Both the position numbers and the translations under genes were made by a program. The notes below the pieces were generated by a model, which worked only from the letters and a program-made list of their open reading frames with translations, did no database searches and was not told where the DNA came from. From Comamonadaceae bacterium (GTDB lineage: Bacteria > Pseudomonadota > Gammaproteobacteria > Burkholderiales > Burkholderiaceae_C), in the NCBI GenBank assembly GCA_009996515.1, contig JAACZV010000006.1, positions 1 to 64,000 on the forward strand: a stretch of 64,000 nt of DNA. Direction: 5' to 3'. Position 1 is the stretch's first letter; each line of letters begins with the position of its first letter. Below are positions 23,511 through 33,920 of the stretch, in pieces.

Positions 23511-25636
23511 TTGACGTCCAGTTTCATCGTGTTGGCGATGAAGGCGAGGATGTCGCTGCGCTCCTCGATGATCTTGGAGGTGGGCTTGCCGGCACCATGG
23601 CCGGCGTTGGTCTCGATGCGGATCAGCTTCGGGGCCGGGCCGGTGTCGGCGGCCTGCAGCGTGGCGGCGTACTTGAAGCTGTGGGCCGGCACGACGCGGT
23701 CGTCATGGTCGCCGGTGGTGATCAGCACGGCCGGGTACTTGGCACCGCTCCTGATGTTGTGCACGGGCGAGTAGGCGTACAGCGCCTTGAACATCTCGGG
23801 GCTGTCCTTGGCCGTGCCGTAGTCGGTGGCCCAGGCCCAGCCTATGGTGAAGTTCTGGTAGCGCAGCATGTCCATCACGCCCACCTGCGGCACGGCGGCG
23901 GCGAACAGGTCCGGGCGCTGGTTGGTGACGGCACCCACCAGCAGGCCGCCGTTGCTGCCGCCGTTGATGGCCAGCGTCGCCGGGCTGGCAACCTTGTTGG
24001 CGACCAGCCATTCGCCCGCCGCGATGAAGTCGTCGAAGACGTTCTGCTTCTTCAGCTTGGTGCCCGCGTCATGCCAGGCCGAGCCGTACTCGCCGCCGCC
24101 GCGGATGGAGGCGATGACGTAGACGCCGCCCATCTTCAGCCAGGTGGCCGCCGTGACGCCATAGGCCGGCGTGATGGAGATGTCGAAGCCGCCATAGCCG
24201 TACAGCAGCGTCGGGTTCGTGCCGTCCAGCTTCAGGCCCTTCTTGGCGGCGATGAAGATGGGGAAGCGCGTGCCGTCCTTGCTGGTGACGAACTCGCGGC
24301 GGGTCTCGAACTCGTCGCTGTTGAAGGCGGTCTTGGGCTTCTTGAACGGCGTGATCTTGCCGGTGGCCACGTCGTAGCGGTGGATCTCGGCCGGCGTCGT
24401 CAGGCTGGTGTAGCTGAAGAAGGTCTCCTTGCTGTTCCAGCGGCCGCCGAAGCCGCCGGCCGTGCCGACGCCGGGCAGCGCCACCTCGGACAGCGGCTTG
24501 CCGTCGGCGCCGTGCACGCGCACCAGCGTCGCCGCATCCTGCAGATAGCTCAGCAGATAGCGGCCGCCCACGGCGGACGCGGCGGTCATCGCATCGGGGC
24601 CTTGGTCCACCAGCGTCTTCCAGCCGGCCGGCGCGGGGTTCTTCAGGTCGATGGCGACCAGCCTGCCGCGCGGCGCGTCCTTGTCGGTCTTGACGATCAG
24701 CTTGCCGCCGATCGCGTTGACCGGCGTGTACTGCGCATCGAAGCCCAGCGCGATGGGCTGGGGCTTGCCGCCCGCGAACCCGCCCTTGGGCAGGGGCAGC
24801 ACCATCAGGCCGTTCTTGCTGCCGGCGCTCTTCCAGACGCTGATGACGAGGAGCTGGCCGTCATCGGACACCTCGGCGCCGAAGCCCCATTCCTTGTCCT
24901 CGCGGTTCTCGGCGACCAGCACGTCCTCAGCTTGAGGCGTGCCCAGGCGGTGGTAGTAGAGCTTCTGGAAGTAGTTGGCGCCCTTGAGCTTCTCACCCTC
25001 CTGGGGCGCGTCGTAGCGGGCGTAGAAGAAGCCCTTGCCGTCGGCCGTCCAGGACGCGCTGCTGAACTTCACCCATTCGATGGTGTCGGCGAGGTCCTGG
25101 CCGGTGGCGAGGTCGCGCACCTTCCAGGTCTGCCAGTCGGAGCCCGCGCCGGCGACGCCGTAGGCCAGCAGCTTGCCGTCGCGCGAGGGCACGACGCCGG
25201 TCAGCGCGACGGTGCCGTCCTTGCTCATCGCATTCGGGTCCAGCGCCACCTGCGGGCTGTCCGTCAGCGACTTGGCCCAATAGAACACGTTCTGCTGCTG
25301 CAGGCCGTCGTTGCGGCTCCAGAAGTAGCGGCCGCCCTCCTGGAAGGGGATGCCGAAGCGCTCGAAGTTGTAGAGCTCGGTGTAGATGCGGCGCGCCGGC
25401 AGGCGCTGCGGCATGGCCTCGAGGAACTTGTCGGTGACCTCGTTCTGCTTGACGACCCAGGCCTTGGTCTCGGCGCTGTTGTCGTCCTCCAGCCAGCGGT
25501 AGGGGTCGGCCACCGAGACGCCGTGATAGACATCGGTCTGTTCGACCTTGCGCGTGACCGGGTACGTCATGGTCTGGGCCTGGGTGCCCGTGACGAGCAC
25601 GGCGGCGAGGGTGATGGCGGACAGGGTGAGCTTCAT
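23507..25636 (-). CDS. Prolyl oligopeptidase family (S9A) serine peptidase, secreted
   Basis: 709 residues. Signal peptide 1-20 (AAVLVTGTQA). The N-terminal part opens with YPVTRKVEQTDVYHGVSVADPYRWLEDD, the standard prolyl oligopeptidase start, and then folds as a seven-bladed propeller. The C-terminal hydrolase domain carries Ser561 (NGGSNGGLL), Asp646 (GDHDDRVV) and His680 (NAGHGAGK), a full triad. It cleaves short proline-containing peptides, here in the periplasm because of the signal peptide. Its stop is overlapped by the GTG of the acetyltransferase gene. Confidence 0.93.
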   Translation of the reverse strand: MKLTLSAITLAAVLVTGTQAQTMTYPVTRKVEQTDVYHGVSVADPYRWLEDDNSAETKAWVVKQNEVTDKFLEAMPQRLPARRIYTELYNFERFGIPFQEGGRYFWSRNDGLQQQNVFYWAKSLTDSPQVALDPNAMSKDGTVALTGVVPSRDGKLLAYGVAGAGSDWQTWKVRDLATGQDLADTIEWVKFSSASWTADGKGFFYARYDAPQEGEKLKGANYFQKLYYHRLGTPQAEDVLVAENREDKEWGFGAEVSDDGQLLVISVWKSAGSKNGLMVLPLPKGGFAGGKPQPIALGFDAQYTPVNAIGGKLIVKTDKDAPRGRLVAIDLKNPAPAGWKTLVDQGPDAMTAASAVGGRYLLSYLQDAATLVRVHGADGKPLSEVALPGVGTAGGFGGRWNSKETFFSYTSLTTPAEIHRYDVATGKITPFKKPKTAFNSDEFETRREFVTSKDGTRFPIFIAAKKGLKLDGTNPTLLYGYGGFDISITPAYGVTAATWLKMGGVYVIASIRGGGEYGSAWHDAGTKLKKQNVFDDFIAAGEWLVANKVASPATLAINGGSNGGLLVGAVTNQRPDLFAAAVPQVGVMDMLRYQNFTIGWAWATDYGTAKDSPEMFKALYAYSPVHNIRSGAKYPAVLITTGDHDDRVVPAHSFKYAATLQAADTGPAPKLIRIETNAGHGAGKPTSKIIEERSDILAFIANTMKLDVK

Positions 25637-25745
25637 CAGACGGGATCCTGGATTCGGAAAGGGGCGATTCTCGGCCCGGCCATGCCGCCGGGCCGATGGT
25701 CATTCGATGTAACCCCTGACAGCGCAAACCCGCAGGGGCGCAGGG

Positions 25746-26975
25746 TCAGCTTCGGTAGTCGGCGTTGATGCTGACGTAGTCGTGGCTGAGGTCGCAGGTC
25801 CAGACGGTGGTGCTCGCCGTGCCGCGGTTCAGGCCCACGCGGATGCTGATCTCGCTCTGCTTCATGACGCGCTGGCCGTCCTCCTCGCGGTACTCCGGCC
25901 GGCGGCCGCCGCGGGTGACGACGTGGACGTCGTCCAGATGCAGGTCGATCAGGCCCTGGTCCAGGTCGCCGATGCCGGCATAGCCGACGGCCGCCAGGAT
26001 GCGGCCCAGGTTGGGGTCGCTGGCGAAGAACGCCGTCTTGACCAGCGGCGAGTGGGCGATGGCATAGGCCGCCAGCTTGCACTCGGCCTCGTCGCGGCCG
26101 CCCTCCACCGTGATGGCGATGAACTTGGTCGCGCCCTCGCCGTCGCGCACGATGGCTTGCGCCAGCTCCTGGGCCAGCGACACCAGCGCGTCGCGCAGCG
26201 CCTTCGCCTCGGCGCTGTCCAGCGACGTGATCTCGGCATGGGCCGCGCGGCGCGAGGCGATCAGCATGAAGCAGTCGTTGGTGGAGGTGTCGCCGTCGAT
26301 GGTGATGCGGTTGAAGGAGGCGTCGGCGGCCTGCTTGACCAGCGGCTGCAGCAGCGCCGGCGCGATGTTGGCGTCGGTGGCGACGAAGCCCAGCATGGTG
26401 GCCATGTTGGGGCGGATCATGCCGGCGCCCTTGGAGATGCCCGACAGCGTGACCGGCACGCCGCCGATCGTGATGCGGCGCGACGCGGCCTTGGGCAGGG
26501 TGTCCGTCGTCATGATGCCGGCCGCGGCCTCGGCCCAGCCATCGTCGCGCAGCGCCGCCAGCGCGGCGGGCAGGCCGGCGGCGATGCGGTCCACCGGCAG
26601 CGTCTCCATGATGACGCCGGTGGAGAACGGCAGCACCTGCTCGGGCGCGCAACCCATCAGCTGGGCCAGGGCCTGGCAGGTCTGGCGCGCGCGGGCCAGG
26701 CCGTCGGCGCCGGTGCCGGCGTTGGCATTGCCGGTGTTGATCAGCAGCGCGCGTATGGCCGCGCCGCCCGCCAGATGCTCGCGGCAGACCTGCACCGGCG
26801 CGGCGCAGAAGCGGTTGCTCGTGAACACGCCGGCGACGGCGGCACCCTCGTCCAGCGCGATGACGGTCAGGTCGCGTCGGTTGGCCTTGCGCACGCCGGC
26901 CATGGTCACGCCGAGGCGCACGCCCGGCACGGGCAACAGGTTGGCGGGATCGGGGGCGGTGAGATTGACGGGCAT
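25746..26975 (-). CDS. argJ: Glutamate N-acetyltransferase / amino-acid acetyltransferase (ArgJ)
   Basis: 409 residues from the ATG at 26975; an in-frame ATG at 27047 would include the terminator of the neighbouring gene and is rejected. It transfers acetyl between N-acetylornithine and glutamate in arginine synthesis, and in the bifunctional form also uses acetyl-CoA. The self-cleavage site is ATMLGF with nucleophile Thr193. Other family segments are [49 protein letters not shown] and [15 protein letters not shown]. Cleavage makes alpha and beta chains. argB of the same pathway lies separately at 52345-53250. Confidence 0.95.
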   Translation of the reverse strand: MPVNLTAPDPANLLPVPGVRLGVTMAGVRKANRRDLTVIALDEGAAVAGVFTSNRFCAAPVQVCREHLAGGAAIRALLINTGNANAGTGADGLARARQTCQALAQLMGCAPEQVLPFSTGVIMETLPVDRIAAGLPAALAALRDDGWAEAAAGIMTTDTLPKAASRRITIGGVPVTLSGISKGAGMIRPNMATMLGFVATDANIAPALLQPLVKQAADASFNRITIDGDTSTNDCFMLIASRRAAHAEITSLDSAEAKALRDALVSLAQELAQAIVRDGEGATKFIAITVEGGRDEAECKLAAYAIAHSPLVKTAFFASDPNLGRILAAVGYAGIGDLDQGLIDLHLDDVHVVTRGGRRPEYREEDGQRVMKQSEISIRVGLNRGTASTTVWTCDLSHDYVSINADYRS

Positions 26976-27008
26976 GGCGCGCTCGGTGAGATTGGGGAAA
27001 GCGCGCGG

Positions 27009-27014
27009 ATTGTA
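27009..27014 (-). promoter_or_regulatory. Possible -10 element of argJ
   Basis: TACAAT on the minus strand, 34 bases before the argJ ATG. It lies directly after the terminator hairpin of the upstream PEP-CTERM operon; no good -35 is visible at 17 bases. Confidence 0.35.
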
Positions 27015-27018
27015 GAAA

Positions 27019-27044
27019 CGCAAAAGGCTCCCGAAGGAGCCTTT
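27019..27044 (-). terminator. Intrinsic terminator of the PEP-CTERM operon 28267-27069
   Basis: On the minus strand, a 9-bp stem AAAGGCTCC / GGAGCCTTT closes a TTCG tetraloop and is followed by TGCGTTTC. The UUCG loop makes this a very stable hairpin. It sits 25 bases after the stop of the gene at 27069. Confidence 0.85.
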
Positions 27045-27068
27045 CACGCGCGGCGCGCCGGGATGGGA

Positions 27069-27746
27069 TCAGCGCGGCAGGCGGCGGCGGGCCACCAGGC
27101 CGACGATGCCCAGGCCGGCCAGCAACATCGCATAGCTCTCGGGCTCGGGCACCGGGGTCGCGACCACCAGATCCTGCAGGTTGCCATGGGTCAGCTTGGT
27201 CAGCGAGTAGAGCGCCGGGCCTTGGTAGGCCAGGGCCTGGGACAGGAAGGAGTTGGCCTGCGCGGACACGGCCTGGCTGACGGCATCGCTGCCCAGCAGG
27301 TGGAAGCTGCCGCCGTTGACGCTGAAGGTGTTGCCGGTCTCCAGCATCAGCTCCCAGATGGCCAGCTGGAAGGCGGCCTTGTCTTCATGCGTCGTCAGCC
27401 CGGCGTAGGACGTGGAGAACAGGCCCTGCAGCTGCTGGGCCTGGACGCCCGTGAAGCTCTCGATCGTGTAGGTCTGGTTGCGCAGCGCACGGCCATTGCC
27501 CTCGCCGGGCTGAATGCAGTAGGCCGCGAAGCTCTCGCCGGTGGCCGTGTAGACGTAGTTGAGCGCGGTGGTGGCGAAGTTGCTGGTCAGCGGCACGCTG
27601 TTGGACACGGTGGTGTCCATGGTGCTGAGCTTGAGGCCGGCCGTGTCCGGGCCCTGCCAGGTGATGTCGACGGTGCTGGCGGCCCAGGCGGCCTGGGACG
27701 CGAAGGCGCCGGCGACGATGAGGCTGGCGGCAACGAGTTGCTTCAT
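27069..27746 (-). CDS. PEP-CTERM protein with thioester-domain-like signature
   Basis: 225 residues. Signal peptide 1-23 (SQAAWAAS). The central domain contains FAAYCIQPGEGNG with Cys77 and AAFQLAIWELML with Gln127. The pair of a Tyr-Cys motif followed about 50 residues later by a Gln in QxAIW is the signature of thioester (TED/TQXA-type) domains, where Cys and Gln form an internal thioester that can bond covalently to host or surface amines. The tail VPEPESYAMLLAGLGIVGLVARRR is a PEP-CTERM anchor. The thioester is inferred from the motif only. It is the second gene of a two-gene operon, 26 bases after the PEP-CTERM gene at 27773, and ends in a UUCG terminator. Confidence 0.85.
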   Translation of the reverse strand: MKQLVAASLIVAGAFASQAAWAASTVDITWQGPDTAGLKLSTMDTTVSNSVPLTSNFATTALNYVYTATGESFAAYCIQPGEGNGRALRNQTYTIESFTGVQAQQLQGLFSTSYAGLTTHEDKAAFQLAIWELMLETGNTFSVNGGSFHLLGSDAVSQAVSAQANSFLSQALAYQGPALYSLTKLTHGNLQDLVVATPVPEPESYAMLLAGLGIVGLVARRRLPR

Positions 27747-27772
27747 GGCGATGTCCGGTGCGGTGATGGGGC

Positions 27773-28267
27773 TCAGGCCTTGCGGCGACGGACGCTGGCC
27801 AGGCCGGCGCCGACCAACGCCAGTGCGGCCAGGGCGGCACTGGCCGGTTCAGGCAGCTCCAGGCTGAGGCCGTAGCCTTGCCCCGCCTTGTCGTAATAGC
27901 TGGTGCCCACCACCTCGAGCTGCCATTGGCCGGCGCCCAGCAGCGTGGGCGTCAGCGCCCAGGACTCGAAGCCCGTGTCGGCGACGTTCCAGTCGATGGC
28001 GATGGTCTGCACCCAGTCCACCTCGCTGCCCAGCAGGCGCAGCGTGACCGAGCGGATGTCGATGGCCGGCACACCGCCCAGCAGCGTGCCCGTGCCCAGC
28101 AGGCCGCTCACCCAGGTGTTGTCGCTCAGGTCCAGCGTGTAGACGTCGGTGAAATCGGTGCCGAAACCCGTCTGGTCTTGATGACCGTAGTTGCTGAACA
28201 CGACCGGGGCCGCGGAGGCACTGGTGGCCAGGGCGAAGGCGGTTGCGACGGCGAACAGGGCTTTCAT
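27773..28267 (-). CDS. PEP-CTERM sorting domain protein (FxDxF-like)
   Basis: 164 residues. Signal peptide 1-19 (ALATSASA). The mature start PVVFSNYGHQDQTGFGTDFTDVYTLDLSD resembles the FxDxF PEP-CTERM family, with FTDVY in place of FxDxF. A beta-sandwich-like body follows (IRSVTLRLLG, WQLEVVGTSYYDKAGQGYGLSLEL). The tail LPEPASAALAALALVGAGLASVRRRK is a complete PEP-CTERM signal. No cysteine is present. It is the promoter-proximal gene of the operon with the thioester-like protein. Confidence 0.88.
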   Translation of the reverse strand: MKALFAVATAFALATSASAAPVVFSNYGHQDQTGFGTDFTDVYTLDLSDNTWVSGLLGTGTLLGGVPAIDIRSVTLRLLGSEVDWVQTIAIDWNVADTGFESWALTPTLLGAGQWQLEVVGTSYYDKAGQGYGLSLELPEPASAALAALALVGAGLASVRRRKA

Positions 28268-28387
28268 GGCGCTCTTTCTTGGATTTCCACAAGGCGGCCC
28301 CCCGATCTCGGGGTGCTACGGAACTGCACTCTAGGGGGGTATCGCGCCGGAGAGCACCCCCCATGCATGTGGCCCGGGGTCACAAAA

Positions 28388-28403
28388 CGTGCGCAAACGC
28401 ACG
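28388..28403. repeat. Palindrome upstream of the PEP-CTERM operon
   Basis: Six-base arms CGTGCG and CGCACG around CAAA, about 120 bases before the start at 28267. Nearby runs of six Cs or Gs (28335-28340 and 28357-28362) add to the unusual composition. It could be an operator. Confidence 0.35.
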
Positions 28404-28433
28404 CCTAACCCCCTGGTTGGGCGGGAGCCCCAT

Positions 28434-28457
28434 GAAAAAAGGCCGGCGATGCCGGCC
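28434..28457 (-). terminator. Intrinsic terminator of secA
   Basis: Minus strand: 7-bp stem GGCCGGC / GCCGGCC with a 3-base loop, followed by TTTTTT. It begins 23 bases after the secA stop. Confidence 0.88.
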
Positions 28458-28479
28458 CGTCGGGGTTCGCAGAGGCCGG

Positions 28480-31224
<2,745 letters not shown>

Positions 31225-31383
31225 GCTGCGACTTGAGTGCTGGCGGGCGCCGGCGAGGCCGACGGGACGCGCGAATCTGGGGGCGGGCCGGGCCAATGCA
31301 AGAAGGGTTTGCCTGGCCGCGCAAAACGGGGCAGTTTAGCAGTGGGCCATGGCCGGGGCCGGCCGCCTCACTACACTGTGGCC

Positions 31384-31722
31384 ATGTCCTCCGCGCCCCG
31401 CTACCTCGCCCCCAGGCGCGTGCGTGCCTCCGTGCCCTCGCCCACGCCGGTGGCGCAAGCGCTGCGCGCCCATGAGGGCCTGAACCAGCTCGGCGCCCGC
31501 CTGGAGGCGTCGCGGCGCCGACTGCGCGTCATCGCTCCCGCCCTGCCCGGCAATCTGCTGGCCAGCCTGCAGCCGGGCCCGCTGGACGAAGACGGCTGGA
31601 GCCTGCTGGTGGCCAATGCCGCCGTCGCCGCCAAGCTGCGCCAGCTGCTGCCTCGGCTAGAGGCGCTGCTGGCCCAGGCCGGCCTGGCCGGGCACATCCG
31701 CATCAAGCTGGCCCAGAAATGA
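31384..31722 (+). CDS. DciA/DUF721-like protein
   Basis: 112 residues from the ATG at 31384; an in-frame ATG at 31237 overlaps the secA leader and is rejected. The middle and C-terminal half (LASLQPGPLDEDGWSLLVANAAVAAKLRQLLPRLEALL ... GHIRIKLAQK) has the DUF721/DciA pattern: a beta strand with W, then NAAVAAKLRQL and a C-terminal basic strand. DciA loads the replicative helicase in bacteria that lack DnaC. Genes of this family are often next to secA in betaproteobacteria, which supports the call. A possible -10 TACACT lies only 7 bases before the ATG, so the mRNA may be nearly leaderless. Confidence 0.75.
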   Translation: MSSAPRYLAPRRVRASVPSPTPVAQALRAHEGLNQLGARLEASRRRLRVIAPALPGNLLASLQPGPLDEDGWSLLVANAAVAAKLRQLLPRLEALLAQAGLAGHIRIKLAQK

Positions 31723-31724
31723 AA

Positions 31725-31750
31725 AACCCACTGCCGCAAGGCAGTGGGTT
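31725..31750. terminator. Bidirectional intrinsic terminator between dciA-like gene and tRNA-Thr
   Basis: Perfect 11-bp stem AACCCACTGCC / GGCAGTGGGTT with a 4-base loop. On the plus strand it is followed by CTCTTT; on the minus strand by TTTCATTTC. It serves the DciA-like gene and the tRNA from opposite sides. Confidence 0.85.
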
Positions 31751-31755
31751 CTCTT

Positions 31756-31831
31756 TGGTGCCGGCTATCGGATTCGAACTGATGACCTACCGCTTACAAG
31801 GCGGTTGCTCTACCAACTGAGCTAAGCCGGC
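31756..31831 (-). tRNA. tRNA-Thr (TGT anticodon)
   Basis: 76 bases with encoded CCA. Acceptor GCCGGCT pairs with AGCCGGC, discriminator A. The D arm is GCTC/GAGC with loop AGTTGGTA. The anticodon arm is ACCGC/GCGGT with 7-base loop CTTGTAA, giving TGT (reads ACA). The T arm has TTCGAATC. All elements have standard length. Confidence 0.95.
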
Positions 31832-31846
31832 GAAAAACAGGACGCG

Positions 31847-31875
31847 ATTCTAGGCCGTCACTTCACCCGCTTCAG
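31847..31875 (-). promoter_or_regulatory. Probable sigma-70 promoter of tRNA-Thr
   Basis: CTGAAG (-35, 31875-31870), a 17-base spacer, then TAGAAT (-10, 31852-31847). Transcription would start about 8 bases before the tRNA. The -35 lies inside the 3' end of sspB. Confidence 0.5.
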
Positions 31876-32370
31876 CGAAGGCCGCGGGCCGCCGCTGGGG
31901 GCATCGGGTGGCGGCGGCGTGTCATCGCCCTCGCCGTCGCTGGCTTCGCTCGCCAGCCGCAAGCCGCTGCGACGCGGCTCCTGCGGGGCCGGCTGCGGCT
32001 GCGGCGGCGCCGCACCTTCCGTCAACGGCTCGGGCGCCGGGAAGGCCATGCCCTGGCCGTTCTCGCGGGCATAGATGGCCACGACATGGTCCACCGGCAC
32101 GATGATCTCGCGCGCCACACCGCCGAAACGGGCCTTGAACTGGATGAACTCGTTGCCGAGATCCAGCCCGCTGGTCGCGTCGAAGCCGATGTTGAGCACG
32201 ATCTCGTTGTTGGACACGTACTCCGTGGGCACCTGCACCGAGCGGTCGACATGGACCGCGATATAGGGCGTGAAGCCGTTGTCCGTGCACCAGTCATGCA
32301 GCGCGCGGATCAGGTAGGGGCGGGTGGAGGTGCCCCCACCTGCGCCACCGGAAGCGGGGGTCTGGTCCAT
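31858..32370 (-). CDS. sspB: ClpXP protease specificity-enhancing factor SspB
   Basis: 170 residues. SspB binds the ssrA tag of stalled-translation products and delivers them to ClpXP. The N-terminal substrate-binding domain is clear: RPYLIRALHDWCTDNGFTPYIAVHVD, VSNNEIVLNIGFDATSGLDLGNEFIQFKARFGG and VPVDHVVAIYARENGQGMAF. A Pro/Glu-rich flexible linker ends in PSLKRVK, matching the C-terminal XB peptide by which SspB docks on ClpX. Start and sspA stop overlap (TGATG), the usual sspA-sspB pair. Confidence 0.96.
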   Translation of the reverse strand: MDQTPASGGAGGGTSTRPYLIRALHDWCTDNGFTPYIAVHVDRSVQVPTEYVSNNEIVLNIGFDATSGLDLGNEFIQFKARFGGVAREIIVPVDHVVAIYARENGQGMAFPAPEPLTEGAAPPQPQPAPQEPRRSGLRLASEASDGEGDDTPPPPDAPSGGPRPSLKRVK

Positions 32371-32987
32371 CAGCGGCGCATGACCTTTTCGGAGGGCGTC
32401 AGCGCCTCGATGTAGGCCGGGCGGCTGAAGATGCGCTCGGCGTACTTCAAGAGCGGCAGCGCGTTCTTGGACATGTCGATGCCGTAGTAGTCCAGGCGCC
32501 ACAGCAGCGGGGCGATGGCCACGTCCAGCATGGAGAAGTCGTCGCCCAGCATGTACTTGTTCTTCAGGAAGATCGGGGCGAGCTGGGTCAGGCGGTCGCG
32601 AATCTGCGCCCGGGCCTTCTCGAGCTGCTTGTCGGTCGCCTTGGTCGTCGTGCCGCGGCCTTCGAGGATGTTCACGTGGGCGAACAGCTCCTTCTCGAAG
32701 TTCAGCAGGAACAGGCGCACGCGGGCGCGGGCGACCGGGTCGCCGGGCATCAGCTGCGGATGCGGGAAGCGCTCGTCGATGTACTCGTTGATGATGTGCG
32801 ATTCGTACAGGATGAGATCGCGCTCGACGAGGATGGGCACCTCGTTGTACGGGTTCATCAGGGCGATGTCTTCAGGCTTCGCGAACAAGTCGACGTCGCG
32901 GATCTCGAAGTCCATGCCTTTCTCGAACAGCACGAAACGGCAGCGGTGCGAGTAGGGGTCGGTGGTGCCGGAGTAAAGGACCATCAT
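32370..32987 (-). CDS. sspA: Stringent starvation protein A (SspA)
   Basis: 205 residues with a glutathione S-transferase fold lacking enzyme activity. It binds RNA polymerase and adjusts transcription in stress and stationary phase. Segments seen: MVLYSGTTDPYSHRCRFVLFEKGMDFEIRDVD, NPYNEVPILVERDLILYESHIINEYIDERFPHPQLMPGDP, and the C-terminal helices with LGDDFSMLDVAIAPLLWRLDYYGI. It follows the bc1 operon after a terminator, so it probably has its own promoter, and it is coupled to sspB. Confidence 0.96.
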   Translation of the reverse strand: MMVLYSGTTDPYSHRCRFVLFEKGMDFEIRDVDLFAKPEDIALMNPYNEVPILVERDLILYESHIINEYIDERFPHPQLMPGDPVARARVRLFLLNFEKELFAHVNILEGRGTTTKATDKQLEKARAQIRDRLTQLAPIFLKNKYMLGDDFSMLDVAIAPLLWRLDYYGIDMSKNALPLLKYAERIFSRPAYIEALTPSEKVMRR

Positions 32988-33045
32988 GGCTGGGCTCCCG
33001 AGGGGTCAATCAATCAAAAAACACGCGCTGGCCGAGGCCGCGCTG

Positions 33046-33088
33046 AAAAAGCAAACGCAGTGGGTGGCCAGAGGCCCGCCCCACTGCG
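33046..33088 (-). terminator. Intrinsic terminator of the cytochrome bc1 operon
   Basis: Minus strand: 9-bp stem CGCAGTGGG / CCCACTGCG with a 15-base loop, followed by TTTGCTTTTT. A second small hairpin (CGGCACC / GGTGCCG) lies between it and the petC stop. Confidence 0.78.
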
Positions 33089-33129
33089 TGTTTCGGCACC
33101 ACCGGGAGGCGGTGCCGGGTCTTGCAGGT

Positions 33130-33900
33130 TTACTTCACGTCCTTCCAATAGGCGGCGTTCAGACGCCAGGCGAACACGGTCAGCAGGCCGAGGAAGATCA
33201 GCACGATGACGCCCAGCTGGAAGCGCTGGCCCTGGGCCGGTTCGCCCATCCATTGCAGATAGGCGACCAGATCGGCCACGGCATCGTCGTACTGGCGCTC
33301 GCTCAGCGCGCCGGGAGTCAGCTGCTGGTAGCCGGCGAACACATGGGTCTTCTTCTCGGGGTCGTGGGGGTCGGCGACCTCGTCGAACTTGGCGGCCCGC
33401 TGGCCCTGCAGCTCCCACATCACATGCGGCATCGCGACGCTGGGGAAGGCCAGGTTGTTCCAACCCGTGGCCTTGCTGTCGTCGCGGTAGAAGTTCCGCA
33501 TGTAGGTGTACAGGTAGTCCGCGCCGGAGCCCTTGGCGCCGTCGGCGCGCGAGCGGGCGATGACGGACAGGTCGGGCGGGTTGGCGCCGAAGAAGGCCTT
33601 GGCGTCCTTGGCGTCCAGGCTGACCTTCATCGTCTCGCCGACCTTGTCGGCCGCGAACAGCAGGTTGTTCTTGATGTCGGCTTCGCTCAGGCCGATGTCG
33701 CGCATGCGGTTGTAGCGCATGTAGGCGGCCGAATGGCAGTTCAGGCAGTAGTTGACGAACAGCTTGGCGCCATGCTGCAGCGCGGCCATGTCCGACATCT
33801 TCTCCTTGGGGAACTTGTCCCACTCCATGCCGCCGCTGGACGCATGGGCGGCACCGACCAGGCTCAGCGAGGCCAGCAGGATGGCGATCAGCTTTTTCAT
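33130..33900 (-). CDS. petC: Cytochrome c1 of the bc1 complex
   Basis: 256 residues. Signal peptide 1-20. Heme c site CLNCH at 52-56 (FVNYCLNCHSAAYMRYNRM). Further family parts are PPDLSVIARSRADGAKGSGADYLYTYMRNFY and NLAFPSVAMPHVMWELQG, the latter supplying the axial Met region. A single C-terminal membrane anchor (about 225-246, LGVIVLIFLGLLTVFAWRL) fixes it to the periplasmic side. It receives electrons from the Rieske centre. It is the third gene of petABC, 20 bases after petB. Confidence 0.97.
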   Translation of the reverse strand: MKKLIAILLASLSLVGAAHASSGGMEWDKFPKEKMSDMAALQHGAKLFVNYCLNCHSAAYMRYNRMRDIGLSEADIKNNLLFAADKVGETMKVSLDAKDAKAFFGANPPDLSVIARSRADGAKGSGADYLYTYMRNFYRDDSKATGWNNLAFPSVAMPHVMWELQGQRAAKFDEVADPHDPEKKTHVFAGYQQLTPGALSERQYDDAVADLVAYLQWMGEPAQGQRFQLGVIVLIFLGLLTVFAWRLNAAYWKDVK

Positions 33901-33920
33901 TTGAGTTCTTGCTCCGCGGC

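Noticed and set aside
26976-27047. ATG at 27047 as start of argJ
   Set aside because: The extension translates the terminator hairpin of the neighbouring operon and is absent from ArgJ proteins.
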